Shown one piece after another: positions 23,771 through 31,264 of a stretch of DNA of 64,000 bases (the stretch's first letter is position 1; each line of letters begins with the position of its first letter). A model generated the notes under the pieces. It was not told where the DNA came from. It was given only the letters and a program-made list of their open reading frames with translations, and made no database searches. The translations under genes and the position numbers were made by a program. This DNA is from Oscillospiraceae bacterium (GTDB taxonomy: Bacteria > Bacillota > Clostridia > Oscillospirales > Oscillospiraceae): the NCBI GenBank assembly GCA_021769865.1, contig JAETSB010000002.1, positions 124,001 through 188,000 of the forward strand, read 5' to 3'.

Positions 23771-23800
23771 AAAATGAATATTCATCCAAGTATTCATTTT
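23771..23800. repeat. 10-bp AT-rich inverted repeat
   Basis: AAAATGAATA (23771-23780) and TATTCATTTT (23791-23800) are exact complements with a 10-nt gap; the left arm also forms the palindrome ATGAATATTCAT. The half-site resembles that of arginine repressors (TGAAT) but the spacing is not the canonical one. Confidence 0.5.
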
Positions 23801-23910
23801 AGCCCGAACATGGAACTTAAAAAATGCACAAAGGTTCCGGGGTTATCCGGGATTTTTCGGCGATTTTGGAGAAATGCGCCAAATAAATATGCACAATTTC
23901 TGAAAAAGTA

Positions 23911-23939
23911 TTGACAGGCGGGCGCGTCCGTGCTAAGGT
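23911..23939 (+). promoter_or_regulatory. Promoter of the amino acid ABC transporter
   Basis: A perfect -35 TTGACA (23911-23916) is followed 17 bp later by TAAGGT (23934-23939) with an extended TG at 23931-23932. Confidence 0.72.
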
Positions 23940-24035
23940 AGCCACAATCCGCGAAAGGGCAATCCCTCCCGGAGTTTGGAAACCAGCGCCCGGTCCGCCG
24001 GGCAAAGACTTTTGGATGAAAAGGATGATGGTATC

Positions 24036-24896
24036 ATGAAGAAGATGCTGACTCTGCTCTTGACCCTGGCCATGGCGCTCAGCCTGGCCGCCTGCGGCGG
24101 CGATCAGCCCGCCGACAATGCCGGGACTTCCGCCCCTGCCGACACCTCCGCTCCTGCGGACACCTCCGCCCCCGCCGATACCGGCGACGCTCCCGCCTTT
24201 ACCACCGTGGAGGAGGGCAAGCTCCACATGTCCACCAACGCGGCCTTCCCTCCCTATGAGATGACCACCGACGCCGGCGGCTTCGAGGGCATCGACGTGG
24301 AGGTGGCCGGGGCCATCGCCGAGAAGCTGGGCCTGGAGCTGGTGGTGGACGACATGGGCTTCGACGCGGCCCTGACCGCCGTCCAGACCGGACAGAGCGA
24401 CATCGCCATGGCGGGCATCACCGTCAACGAGGAGCGCCAGCAGGTCATGGACTTCTCCGACAGCTACGCCACCGGCGTGCAGGTGGTCATCGTCAAGGAG
24501 GACTCCCCCATCGCCACGGTGGACGACCTGGCCAACGCCCAGATGATCGGCTGCCAGAAGGCCACCACCGGCTATATCTACTGCTCCGACACCCCGGAAA
24601 ACGGCGGCTACGGCGAGGACCATGTCACCGCCTTTGACACCGGCGCTCTGGCCGTCATGGCCCTGGTCAACGGCCAGGTGGACGCGGTGGTCATCGACAA
24701 TGAGCCCGCCAAGAGCTTCGTGGCCGAAAACGACGGCCTGAAGATCCTGGACACCGAGTTCGCCGTGGAGGACTACGCCATCGGCTTCGCCAAGGGGAAC
24801 ACCGCCCTGCTGGACGCCGTGAACGCCGCCATGGCCGAGCTGAAGGCCGACGGCACCTTCCAGTCCATTGTAGACAAGTATATCACCGCTGAGTAA
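24036..24896 (+). CDS. Polar amino acid ABC transporter substrate-binding lipoprotein
   Basis: The 286 residues begin with a lipoprotein signal (MKKMLTLLLTLAMALSLAACGG, lipobox LAAC). A linker with three SAPADT units follows. The SBP_bac_3 fold starts near residue 55: LHMSTNAAFPPYEM, GFEGIDVEVAGAIAEKLGLELVVDDMGFDAALTAVQTG and DIAMAGITVNEERQQVMDFSDSY. This family binds polar or basic amino acids or cystine; the exact ligand is not readable. A terminator-like stem after the gene probably makes it more abundant than its permease and ATPase. Expression starts at the 23911 promoter. Confidence 0.93.
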   Translation: MKKMLTLLLTLAMALSLAACGGDQPADNAGTSAPADTSAPADTSAPADTGDAPAFTTVEEGKLHMSTNAAFPPYEMTTDAGGFEGIDVEVAGAIAEKLGLELVVDDMGFDAALTAVQTGQSDIAMAGITVNEERQQVMDFSDSYATGVQVVIVKEDSPIATVDDLANAQMIGCQKATTGYIYCSDTPENGGYGEDHVTAFDTGALAVMALVNGQVDAVVIDNEPAKSFVAENDGLKILDTEFAVEDYAIGFAKGNTALLDAVNAAMAELKADGTFQSIVDKYITAE

Positions 24897-24905
24897 GCCT
24901 ATCCC

Positions 24906-24936
24906 AAAGGGCGGTCCATTCAGGCCGCCCTTTTTC
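24906..24936 (+). terminator. Stem with T-tract between binding protein and permease genes
   Basis: AAAGGGCGG (24906-24914) pairs with CCGCCCTTT (24925-24933), running into TTTTT. It is likely a partial terminator that sets a high binding-protein to permease ratio. Confidence 0.75.
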
Positions 24937-24968
24937 CCCTACCGTGAAACAGAGAAAGGAGGCCCCCC

Positions 24969-25700
24969 ATGTTCCAATCGCTCATTGACTGGCTGGACCG
25001 CATCGGGCCCCGGCTCCAGCGGGCCTTTCTTGAGGGCGACCGCTGGAAGCTCTACCTCCAGGGCCTGGGCACCACGCTGGAGCTGACCGTCATCGCCCTG
25101 ATCTTCGGCGTGCTGCTGGGGCTGATTGTGGCCGTGATCCGCTCCGCCCACGACCAGCAGCGCCCGGGCCGGAGGAACCCCGTGCTGGGCATTCTGAACG
25201 TCCTCTGCCAGATCTACACCACCGTCATCCGGGGCACGCCCATGCTGGTGCAGCTGTTCATCTGGACCTTCGTCATCTTCCCCTCCCAGCGAAACAAGAT
25301 CCTGGTGGCCTTCATCGGCCTGGGGGTCAACTCCGGGGCCTACGTCGCCGAGATCATCCGGGGCGGCCTCATGAGCGTGGACGCGGGCCAGTCCGAGGCG
25401 GGCCGCTCCCTGGGCCTGAGCTATTTCGACACCATGCGCTTCATCGTCATCCCCCAGGCGTTCAAGAACATCCTGCCGTCTCTTGGCAACGAGTTCATCA
25501 CGCTGTTCAAGGACACCTCCCTGGCCCAGGCCATTGGCGGCGCGGAAATGCTCTACTACGCCAGCACCATCGGCGGCAGGACCTTCGACTACATGCCGCC
25601 CCTGCTGGGCATCGCCGCCATGTACTTAAGTGTCGTCATCGTCTTCACCTGGCTCCAGGGGAAGCTTGAAAGGAGGCTGCGGGAAAGTGATCGACGTTAA
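24969..25700 (+). CDS. Polar amino acid ABC transporter permease
   Basis: The 243 residues form a HisM-type permease. A hydrophobic segment [30 protein letters not shown] is followed by [19 protein letters not shown] and the EAA loop [43 protein letters not shown] (about 138-180), which contacts the ATPase. Five or six membrane segments are visible. AAAGGAGG precedes the ATG by 6 nt. Its last 14 bases overlap the ATPase gene. Confidence 0.95.
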   Translation: MFQSLIDWLDRIGPRLQRAFLEGDRWKLYLQGLGTTLELTVIALIFGVLLGLIVAVIRSAHDQQRPGRRNPVLGILNVLCQIYTTVIRGTPMLVQLFIWTFVIFPSQRNKILVAFIGLGVNSGAYVAEIIRGGLMSVDAGQSEAGRSLGLSYFDTMRFIVIPQAFKNILPSLGNEFITLFKDTSLAQAIGGAEMLYYASTIGGRTFDYMPPLLGIAAMYLSVVIVFTWLQGKLERRLRESDRR

Positions 25701-26409
25701 GAACCTCTCCAAGTCCTTCGGGGACCACCTGGTGCTGGACGACATCTCCCAGCACATCCACCCCGGAGAAAAGGTGGTCGTCATCGGGCCCTCCGGCTCC
25801 GGCAAGTCCACCTTCCTGCGGTGCCTGAACCTGCTGGAGCTGCCCAGCAAGGGGACGATCACCTTCCAGGGCACCGTCATCACCGACCCCAAGGTGAAGA
25901 TCGACCAGGTGCGCCAGCAGATGGGCATGGTGTTCCAGCACTTCAACCTGTTCCCCAACATGACGATCCGGAAGAACATCACCCTGGCCCCGGTGCGGAC
26001 GGGGCTGATGAAGCAGGAGGAGGCCGACGCCCAGGCGGACGCCCTGCTCCAGCGGGTGGGCCTGACGGACAAGGCCGACGCCTACCCCAGCCAGCTCTCC
26101 GGCGGGCAGAAGCAGCGGGTGGCCATCGTCCGGGCCCTGGCTATGAAGCCCCAGCTGATGCTGTTCGACGAGCCCACCTCCGCCCTGGACCCGGAAATGG
26201 TGGGCGAGGTGCTGGACGTCATGAAGGAGCTGGCCCGGGACGGCATGACCATGGTGGTGGTGACCCACGAGATGGGCTTCGCCCGGGAGGTGGGCAGCCG
26301 GGTGCTGTTCATGGCCGACGGGAAGGTCCTGGAGGAGGGCCCCCCGGCGGAGATTTTCGGGAATCCCCAGCACCCCAGATTGAAGGATTTTCTCAGCAAG
26401 GTGCTGTAA
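25687..26409 (+). CDS. Polar amino acid ABC transporter ATP-binding protein
   Basis: The 240-residue ATPase of the GlnQ/HisP class has Walker [10 protein letters not shown] (about residues 34-42), a Q-loop [14 protein letters not shown], signature [15 protein letters not shown] (about 138-152), Walker [13 protein letters not shown] and H-loop VVVTHEM. The start is a GTG at 25687 with AGGAGG 10 nt upstream; the resulting protein begins [14 protein letters not shown] as expected. It overlaps the permease gene by 14 bases and ends the operon at a strong terminator. Confidence 0.96.
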   Translation: MIDVKNLSKSFGDHLVLDDISQHIHPGEKVVVIGPSGSGKSTFLRCLNLLELPSKGTITFQGTVITDPKVKIDQVRQQMGMVFQHFNLFPNMTIRKNITLAPVRTGLMKQEEADAQADALLQRVGLTDKADAYPSQLSGGQKQRVAIVRALAMKPQLMLFDEPTSALDPEMVGEVLDVMKELARDGMTMVVVTHEMGFAREVGSRVLFMADGKVLEEGPPAEIFGNPQHPRLKDFLSKVL

Positions 26410-26415
26410 AAGAAA

Positions 26416-26443
26416 GACCGGGAGCCGACGCTCCCGGTCCTTT
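26416..26443. terminator. Terminator of the ABC transporter operon
   Basis: A 10-bp stem GACCGGGAGC/GCTCCCGGTC (26416-26425, 26430-26439) is followed by CTTT on the plus strand and by CTTTCTTTT on the minus strand, serving both convergent units. Confidence 0.78.
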
Positions 26444-26627
26444 ACATTTGCTGTAGATCCTTCAAACGAATGGGGCCGTGCTCCTTCTCGAACTCCTGAA
26501 TGCGCAGCCGGATCATGTGCTCCAGCTCTTTGTTTTTCGTGCGGGCCTCAAATCTCGCAATATATTCGAGCTTGTCCAACATTTCCTGCGGTACTCTCAG
26601 CGTGTAACGCGGAAGATCATCTTTCAT
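26442..26627 (-). CDS. Arc-like ribbon-helix-helix DNA-binding protein
   Basis: The 61-residue protein reads MKDDLPRYTLRVPQEMLDKLEYIARFEARTKNKELEHMIRLRIQEFEKEHG. This fits the beta-strand, helix, turn, helix layout of Arc/MetJ-type regulators: strand RYTLRVP, helix EMLDKLEYIARFE, helix KELEHMIRLRIQEFEKE. Such proteins dimerise and bind tandem operators. AAGGAGG precedes the ATG at 26627 by about 5 nt, and the longer frame upstream was rejected. It diverges from the 56-residue gene across a 121-bp region containing four TGACG motifs, which may be its operators. Confidence 0.8.
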   Translation of the reverse strand: MKDDLPRYTLRVPQEMLDKLEYIARFEARTKNKELEHMIRLRIQEFEKEHGPIRLKDLQQM

Positions 26628-26639
26628 TCGGAACCTCCT

Positions 26640-26717
26640 TGACGCATTATTGACTTTATAATGACGTCGTGCTAAAATGATAAACAACTTTGACGCAATA
26701 TATGCGAAAGAGTGACG
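26640..26717. promoter_or_regulatory. Cluster of four TGACG motifs, candidate RHH operator array
   Basis: TGACG occurs at 26640, 26662, 26691 and 26713, with spacings of 22, 29 and 22 bp. Two copies extend to TTGACGCA (26639 and 26690). They flank the -35/-10 of the rightward promoter, a layout typical of autoregulated ribbon-helix-helix systems. Confidence 0.5.
26650..26678 (+). promoter_or_regulatory. Promoter of the 56-residue gene
   Basis: TTGACT (26650-26655) and TAAAAT (26673-26678) are separated by 17 bp, inside the TGACG cluster. Confidence 0.65.
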
Positions 26718-26748
26718 AAGTTGTGCGTATGAGCAAGGAGGAACACTT

Positions 26749-26919
26749 ATGACAGAAGCTGAACTGTACAGGAAAATGTACGCCATTCTTTGCGGGGCCT
26801 ATTCGGAGGCTCTGGACTTGCTGGACCAGGGCAAAACCATTGAGCTCCACGGCAAACTGACGGACGCCCTGGCCCGGGCGGAAGAGCTTTATGTGAGCGC
26901 CGGGGAAAACCCGACATAA
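26749..26919 (+). CDS. Small helical protein, 56 residues
   Basis: This short gene is well supported by a promoter, a strong ribosome site (AAGGAGG, 6 nt before ATG) and a terminator directly after its stop. The product starts MTEAELYRKMYAILCGAYSEALDLL and continues as charged, mostly helical sequence ending AEELYVSAGENPT. No signal peptide, membrane segment or known domain is visible. It is divergent from an RHH regulator gene. Small proteins of this kind occur in Clostridia without known function; I see nothing that proves a toxin-antitoxin relation. Confidence 0.72.
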   Translation: MTEAELYRKMYAILCGAYSEALDLLDQGKTIELHGKLTDALARAEELYVSAGENPT

Positions 26920-26923
26920 AAAA

Positions 26924-26955
26924 GACCGCCGTCGGTCAGACGGCGGTCCTTTTTT
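26924..26955. terminator. Bidirectional terminator
   Basis: GACCGCCGTC (26924-26933) pairs with GACGGCGGTC (26939-26948), flanked by AAAAAA and CTTTTTTT. Confidence 0.88.
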
Positions 26956-27587
26956 TATTTCGTTCCGAAGATCCGGTCTCCCGCGTCCCCCAGGCCGGGG
27001 ACGATGTAGCCGTTTTCATTCAGCTTCTCGTCCACCGCGCCGCAGTAGATGTCCACGTCCGGGTGGTTCTTCTGAATGCGCTCGATGCCCTCCGGCGCGG
27101 CCAGGAGGACCATCAGCTTGATGGTGGTGCAGCCGTACTCCTTCATGAAGCCGATGGCCGCGTCGGCGCTGCCGCCGGTGGCCAGCATGGGGTCCACGAT
27201 CAGCACGTCCCGCTCCGCCACGTCCTTGGGCATCTTGCAGAAGTACTTCACCGGCTCCAGGGTCTCCTCGTCCCGGTAGAGGCCGATGTGCCCCACCCGG
27301 GCGGAGGGCACCATTCTGAGCACGCCGTCCACCAGGCCCAGCCCCGCCCGGAGAATGGGCACCACGGCGAACTTCTTGCCCTTGAGCATGGGGGCGGTGG
27401 TTTTGCAGATGGGGGTCTCCACCTCGCAGGTGGTCAGGGGCAGGTCCCGGGTGGCCTCGTAGGTGATGAGCATGCCGATCTCAGAGACCAGCTCCCGGAA
27501 GTCCTTGACGCTGGTGTTCCTGTCCCGGAGGATGGTCAGCTTGTGGGCCACCAGGGGGTGGTCCATGACGTGTACTTTTCCGTTCAT
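26955..27587 (-). CDS. upp: Uracil phosphoribosyltransferase
   Basis: Upp salvages uracil with PRPP to UMP. The 210 residues show [22 protein letters not shown] at the N-terminus, [41 protein letters not shown] near 76-116, the PRPP loop [19 protein letters not shown] near 127-145 and the C-terminal uracil-binding [16 protein letters not shown]. The ATG at 27587 ([11 protein letters not shown]) was chosen for the AGAAGGAG site 8 nt upstream. It lies 42 nt downstream of tsaB and may be transcribed from the tsaEB promoter or separately. Confidence 0.97.
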   Translation of the reverse strand: MNGKVHVMDHPLVAHKLTILRDRNTSVKDFRELVSEIGMLITYEATRDLPLTTCEVETPICKTTAPMLKGKKFAVVPILRAGLGLVDGVLRMVPSARVGHIGLYRDEETLEPVKYFCKMPKDVAERDVLIVDPMLATGGSADAAIGFMKEYGCTTIKLMVLLAAPEGIERIQKNHPDVDIYCGAVDEKLNENGYIVPGLGDAGDRIFGTK

Positions 27588-27629
27588 AAAAGCGCTCCTT
27601 CTATTGAAATTCTCCAAAATAAAGCCAAA

Positions 27630-28331
27630 TTAGCCGCCCTGTTTTTCCCGCCGCAGCCGCTCCGCCTGGGGCGGGCGGAGATAGACGGGGGCCAGCTCCT
27701 GGGCGGAAATCAGGCCGCCGTGCTTCGCCAGCTCCTCCGCCTCCAGGGCGACGCTCACGGCGTTCTCCTTCACCAGATGGGCCGGGGCCAGGCGGCAGGG
27801 GATTCCGGCCTCCTGCAAAAAGTCATAACACATCCGCCCGCCGTCCCCCAGGACGGTCTTGGGCCTGGGGTCTCCCCGCAGCTCCTCCGCCAGGTCGGAA
27901 AGGGCGATGGCCCGGTCCTCCGTCAGGCGGGTGAGGCGTCCGTCCTTTGCCTCAAAGAGGGCGTTGTAGACCTGCTGCCTCCGGGCGTCCATGGCGCAGA
28001 CCACCAGCCCGTCCATAAAGGCCACATTCCGGGCCAGGGCCGCCAGGGTGGACACGGACACGCAGGGCTTGTCCGCCGCCCAGGCCAGCCCCTTGGCGGC
28101 GGAGACGCCGATGCGGACCCCGGTGAAGGACCCCGGCCCCGCCGAGACGGCGACGGCGTCCAGGTCTGCGGCGCTCATGCCGGTGTTTTTCAGCAGAAGC
28201 TCCACCAGGGGCATCAGGGTCCGGCTGTGGGTCAGCCCCGTGTCCTGAAAGGCCGAGGCCAGCACCTTCCCGTCCTCGGTGACGGCGGCGGAGACGGCCT
28301 TGGCGGCGGTCTCCAGCGCTAGAATCCTCAT
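27630..28331 (-). CDS. tsaB: tRNA threonylcarbamoyladenosine synthesis protein TsaB
   Basis: TsaB is the non-catalytic partner of TsaD in making t6A37 on ANN-decoding tRNAs. The 233 residues have MRILALETAAKAVSAAVTEDGKVL, the Gly-rich VSAGPGSFTGVRIGVSAAKGLAWA (about residues 64-87) and VCAMDARRQQVYNALF typical of YeaZ. Its start overlaps the stop of tsaE by 4 nt (ATGA). TsaC, which makes the precursor TC-AMP, is encoded at 38654-40315 fused to CoaE. No tsaD is in the window. Confidence 0.95.
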   Translation of the reverse strand: MRILALETAAKAVSAAVTEDGKVLASAFQDTGLTHSRTLMPLVELLLKNTGMSAADLDAVAVSAGPGSFTGVRIGVSAAKGLAWAADKPCVSVSTLAALARNVAFMDGLVVCAMDARRQQVYNALFEAKDGRLTRLTEDRAIALSDLAEELRGDPRPKTVLGDGGRMCYDFLQEAGIPCRLAPAHLVKENAVSVALEAEELAKHGGLISAQELAPVYLRPPQAERLRREKQGG

Positions 28332-28759
28332 ACCGGTTCCACTCCTTCCACGGTGATCACCCGCCAGTTCTCATGGTCCGGGCAGCGGGCGATGGCGACG
28401 GTGACCGCGTCCTCCGGCAGGGCCTCCTCCACCCGCTCGCTCCACTCCACGGCGCACACGCCCCCCCGGTCCAGGTAGTCCTCCCAGCCGATGTCGAAGA
28501 GGTCCTCCGGCCCCTCCAGGCGGTACATGTCGAAGTGGAACAGGGGCAGGCCCGCCCCCTCGTACTCGTTGACGATGGTGAACGTGGGGCTGGTCACCCG
28601 GCCCTCATAGCCCAACCCCCGGGCCAGGCCCCGGGTAAAGGCGGTCTTCCCCATTCCCAGGTCCCCCCGGCAGGCCACCACGGCCCCGGGGCCCAGGGCG
28701 GCGACCAGCCGGCGGCCCAGGTCCTCGGTCTCCGCCTCGCTGCGGGAAATATAGTTCAT
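28328..28759 (-). CDS. tsaE: tRNA threonylcarbamoyladenosine ATPase TsaE
   Basis: TsaE is the small ATPase that cycles the TsaBD complex. The 143 residues include the Walker A loop GDLGMGKTAFTRGLARGLG (about 33-51), SPTFTIVNEYEG near 58 and the LFHFDMYRLEGPEDLFDIGWEDYLD block that defines the YjeE family. Length is standard. TsaE and TsaB are translationally coupled, as in many bacteria. CTTAAGAAGACACAGAAAGGAGG leads into the ATG. Confidence 0.95.
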   Translation of the reverse strand: MNYISRSEAETEDLGRRLVAALGPGAVVACRGDLGMGKTAFTRGLARGLGYEGRVTSPTFTIVNEYEGAGLPLFHFDMYRLEGPEDLFDIGWEDYLDRGGVCAVEWSERVEEALPEDAVTVAIARCPDHENWRVITVEGVEPV

Positions 28760-28841
28760 GGGCGGGCCTCCTTTCTGTGTCTTCTTAAAATCAATTCAGT
28801 ATATCACAATTTGAACAGTGTGTAAAAACAAATTTCACTTG

Positions 28842-28870
28842 TTTACAGGTTTTTTTATTTATGGTAAAAT
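28842..28870 (+). promoter_or_regulatory. Promoter of the RodA/FtsW-family gene
   Basis: TTTACA (28842-28847) and TAAAAT (28865-28870) are 17 bp apart with an extended TG at 28862-28863. An imperfect repeat TGTAAAAACAA / TTGTTTACA surrounds the -35 box. Confidence 0.72.
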
Positions 28871-28924
28871 ACCTTGTCCTAAAACACTTGTCCCAAGATC
28901 AGCCCGGACCCGAAGGAGCGTATC

Positions 28925-30112
28925 ATGCTGAACCGACTGAAAGCCACCCTCGCGGACTTCATCCAGCAGGCCGACCTGGTGCTGCTGGGCCTCTGCTGCA
29001 TCGCCACGCTGTACGGCATCGCGCTGGTGTTCAGCGCCACCCGGTACATGGCCCCCGCCACGGGCCTGCGGCGGATGATCATTCAGTGCTCCGCCCTGGG
29101 CCTGGGCGTATGCGTTTACATTTTCTTCTCCATGCTGGACCTGGAATCCATCACCCGGAAGTGGAAGTGGATTCTGGCCTTCAACGTCGTCTTTATCCTC
29201 CTGCTGAGAACGCCCCTGGGCGTCGCGGGCAACACCGGAAACCGGGCCTGGCTGAAATTTCCCCTCATCCCCTTTCAGATCGGTCCCGCCGAGGTGGTGA
29301 AGATCACCTTCGTCCTCTTGCTGGCCAAGCAGATCGAGTGGCTCTGGGAGGAAAAGGAGGATCTGAGGTCCTTCCGCTCCGCCTTCTTTGTGGCGGGGCA
29401 CACCCTTGGCATCTGCGCCCTGTACTTCCTGGTCTCCCACGATATGGGCAACGGCCTGGTGTTCGTGTTCATCTTCCTTTGCATGGCCTTTGTGGCGGGC
29501 TTTGCCCTGCGGTGGTTCGTCCTGCTGTTCGCCGGAATCGGCGGGGTCCTTGCCGCCGTGCTGCTGCTGGACCTGGTGCCGGACAACATGATGTACATGC
29601 TCAACCGCTTCCGGGTCCTGTTTGATCACAGCTTCGACCCCCAGGGAGTGGGCTATCAGCAGACCCGGAGCCTGCTTGCCATCGGTTCCGGCGGGCTCTA
29701 CGGGCGGGGCTATCTCAACGGCAGCCTGACCCAGAGCGGCAGCTGGTCCCTCCCGGCCAAGCAGACGGACCTGATCTTCTCCGTCACCGGGGAGGAGCTG
29801 GGCTTTGTGGGCTGCGTCATCATCATGGTGCTGCTGACCGCCATCATCTTCCGTGTGCTGCTGGTGGCCAAGCGGGCCAAGACCCCCTTCTACCGCTACG
29901 TCTGTGTGGGCATGGCCTCGATCCTGATTTTCCAGACCGTCATCAACATCGGTATGTGCCTCTTCGTCATGCCCACCATCGGCATCACCCTGCCCTTTTT
30001 CAGCTACGGCGGGTCCTCCATCGTCACGCTGTACATGGCCATGGGGGTGGTGTCCGGCATCAAGAAGCGCTCCCCGGAGATGCGCCGGGTGGCACGGTCG
30101 CCGCTGCGGTAA
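28925..30112 (+). CDS. FtsW/RodA/SpoVE-family peptidoglycan glycosyltransferase
   Basis: This SEDS-family polymerase has 395 residues and about ten membrane segments. Motifs of the family are clear: GNTGNRAWLKFPLIPFQIGPAEVVKITFVLLLA (about 92-125), the large extracellular loop with GGLYGRGYLNGSLTQSG, FSVTGEELGFVG with the catalytic-loop Glu (about 290-300), and PFFSYGGSSIVTL near the end. SEDS proteins polymerise glycan strands with a class B PBP partner; no PBP is adjacent. It could serve elongation, division or spore cortex. It stands alone behind its own promoter and a terminator. Confidence 0.93.
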   Translation: MLNRLKATLADFIQQADLVLLGLCCIATLYGIALVFSATRYMAPATGLRRMIIQCSALGLGVCVYIFFSMLDLESITRKWKWILAFNVVFILLLRTPLGVAGNTGNRAWLKFPLIPFQIGPAEVVKITFVLLLAKQIEWLWEEKEDLRSFRSAFFVAGHTLGICALYFLVSHDMGNGLVFVFIFLCMAFVAGFALRWFVLLFAGIGGVLAAVLLLDLVPDNMMYMLNRFRVLFDHSFDPQGVGYQQTRSLLAIGSGGLYGRGYLNGSLTQSGSWSLPAKQTDLIFSVTGEELGFVGCVIIMVLLTAIIFRVLLVAKRAKTPFYRYVCVGMASILIFQTVINIGMCLFVMPTIGITLPFFSYGGSSIVTLYMAMGVVSGIKKRSPEMRRVARSPLR

Positions 30113-30122
30113 ACGAATGAGC

Positions 30123-30155
30123 CCGCCGCCCCGGAAAACCGGGGCGGCGGTTTTT
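30123..30155 (+). terminator. Terminator of the SEDS gene
   Basis: A 12-bp stem CCGCCGCCCCGG (30123-30134) with AAAA loop and complement 30139-30150 runs directly into TTTTT. Confidence 0.92.
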
Positions 30156-30220
30156 CGCATAATTTCAAAGAATGGGAAAACACTACTCCCGTACCAATTC
30201 ATACAGGAGGATGATTTCCT

Positions 30221-31204
30221 ATGAAACACCATCTGACACGAGTCGCCGCCCTGCTGGCCATGACGGCGGTGCTGCTGACCGGCAGCGCCTCGGCGCTGTT
30301 TGGCAAAAAGGCCGAGGAGACGCCCCCCGAGGGCGCCCCCCAGGTCTGGGACCTGGAGATCCGCACCTACCGGGACATCCCCGGTCAGGGCCAGTTCCTG
30401 GCCTCGGACCCGGAGGGGGACGAGATGACTTTCGCCCTAGCGGACGAGCCCCGGAAGGGCACCGTGGTCATTGAGGGGGACAGCTTCACCTACACCCCCG
30501 ACGAGGGCATCACCGGCTCCGACCGCTTCACCTACACGGCCACGGACAGCCAGGGCAACGCCTCCGCCCCCGCCAAGGTCACCGTCACCATTGACAAGAC
30601 CCGCTCCGGCGTCACCTACGCCGACCTGGAGGGCTGTCCCGCCGCCCGGGCGGCTCAGACCCTGGCGGAAAAAGCAATCTTCACCGGCGGGAAGATCGGG
30701 GATTTCTATTACTTCCAGCCGGACCAGCCGGTGAGCCGCAGCGAGTTCCTCGCCATGGCCCTGGAGACGGCGGGCCGGGAGGTCACCGGCGTGACCATGA
30801 CGGGCTTCTGTGACGATTCCGCCATTCCCACCTGGGCGAAGGCCTACGCCGCCGCCGGGGCGGCGGACGGGGTCATCCGGGGCAGCTCCACCGCCGAGGG
30901 CGTGGCCTTCCGGGGCGACGAGACCGTCACCTTCAACGAGGCGGCCACCATTTTAGACCGGGTGCTGGACCTGGGCGACGTGGATCTGGACGTGTGGTAT
31001 GCGGACCGGGGCGCGGCCCCCTCCTGGGCGGCCCAGGCCGTGGGGAACATGGAGGCCGTCAGCGTCCTCTCCGCCGGGAGCTTCGGCAGCCAGTCCATGG
31101 AGCAGGCGGTGACCCGGGCCGACGCGGCCCAGATGCTGGAGGCCGCCGGCATCCTGCTGGAGGGCGGCCAGGAGCCCAGGGGCCTTTTCGGCTGGCTGGG
31201 GTAA
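30221..31204 (+). CDS. Secreted protein with cadherin-like and degenerate SLH domains
   Basis: The 327 residues start with a signal peptide (VAALLAMTAVLLTGSASA). Residues about 40-125 form an Ig/cadherin-like domain of the Big_17 type (FLASDPEGDEMTFALADEPRKGTVVIEGDSFTYTPDEGITGSDRFTYTATDSQGN). From about 135 onward there are S-layer-homology-like units (VSRSEFLAMALETAGR, WAKAYAAAGAADGVIRGSS, FNEAATILDRVLDL, WAAQAVGNMEAVSVL) that keep the helical pattern but lack strict consensus. It is probably attached to or part of the cell envelope. AGGAGG precedes the ATG. Confidence 0.82.
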   Translation: MKHHLTRVAALLAMTAVLLTGSASALFGKKAEETPPEGAPQVWDLEIRTYRDIPGQGQFLASDPEGDEMTFALADEPRKGTVVIEGDSFTYTPDEGITGSDRFTYTATDSQGNASAPAKVTVTIDKTRSGVTYADLEGCPAARAAQTLAEKAIFTGGKIGDFYYFQPDQPVSRSEFLAMALETAGREVTGVTMTGFCDDSAIPTWAKAYAAAGAADGVIRGSSTAEGVAFRGDETVTFNEAATILDRVLDLGDVDLDVWYADRGAAPSWAAQAVGNMEAVSVLSAGSFGSQSMEQAVTRADAAQMLEAAGILLEGGQEPRGLFGWLG

Positions 31205-31222
31205 GCTCCGCACTCTGACAGC

Positions 31223-31253
31223 AAACGCCCGCCGGTTTTCCCGGCGGGCGTTT
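31223..31253. terminator. Bidirectional terminator
   Basis: AAACGCCCGCCGG (31223-31235) pairs exactly with 31241-31253 between convergent genes. Confidence 0.78.
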
Positions 31254-31264
31254 CCGCGCCTCCT

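Larger units (their letters stand above)
23587..24035. other. Divergent regulatory region between hom operon and ABC transporter
   Basis: This gene-free stretch contains two inverted repeats (23671-23695 and 23771-23800) and the transporter promoter at 23911-23939 with a leader of about 90 nt. The leader has short GC stems but no riboswitch class that I recognise. Confidence 0.6.

Noticed and set aside
23771..23800. Canonical arginine-repressor (ARG) box
   Set aside because: The TGAAT and ATTCA halves are either directly abutted or ten bases or more apart, not separated by four as in the consensus, and the site is over 100 bp from the transporter promoter.
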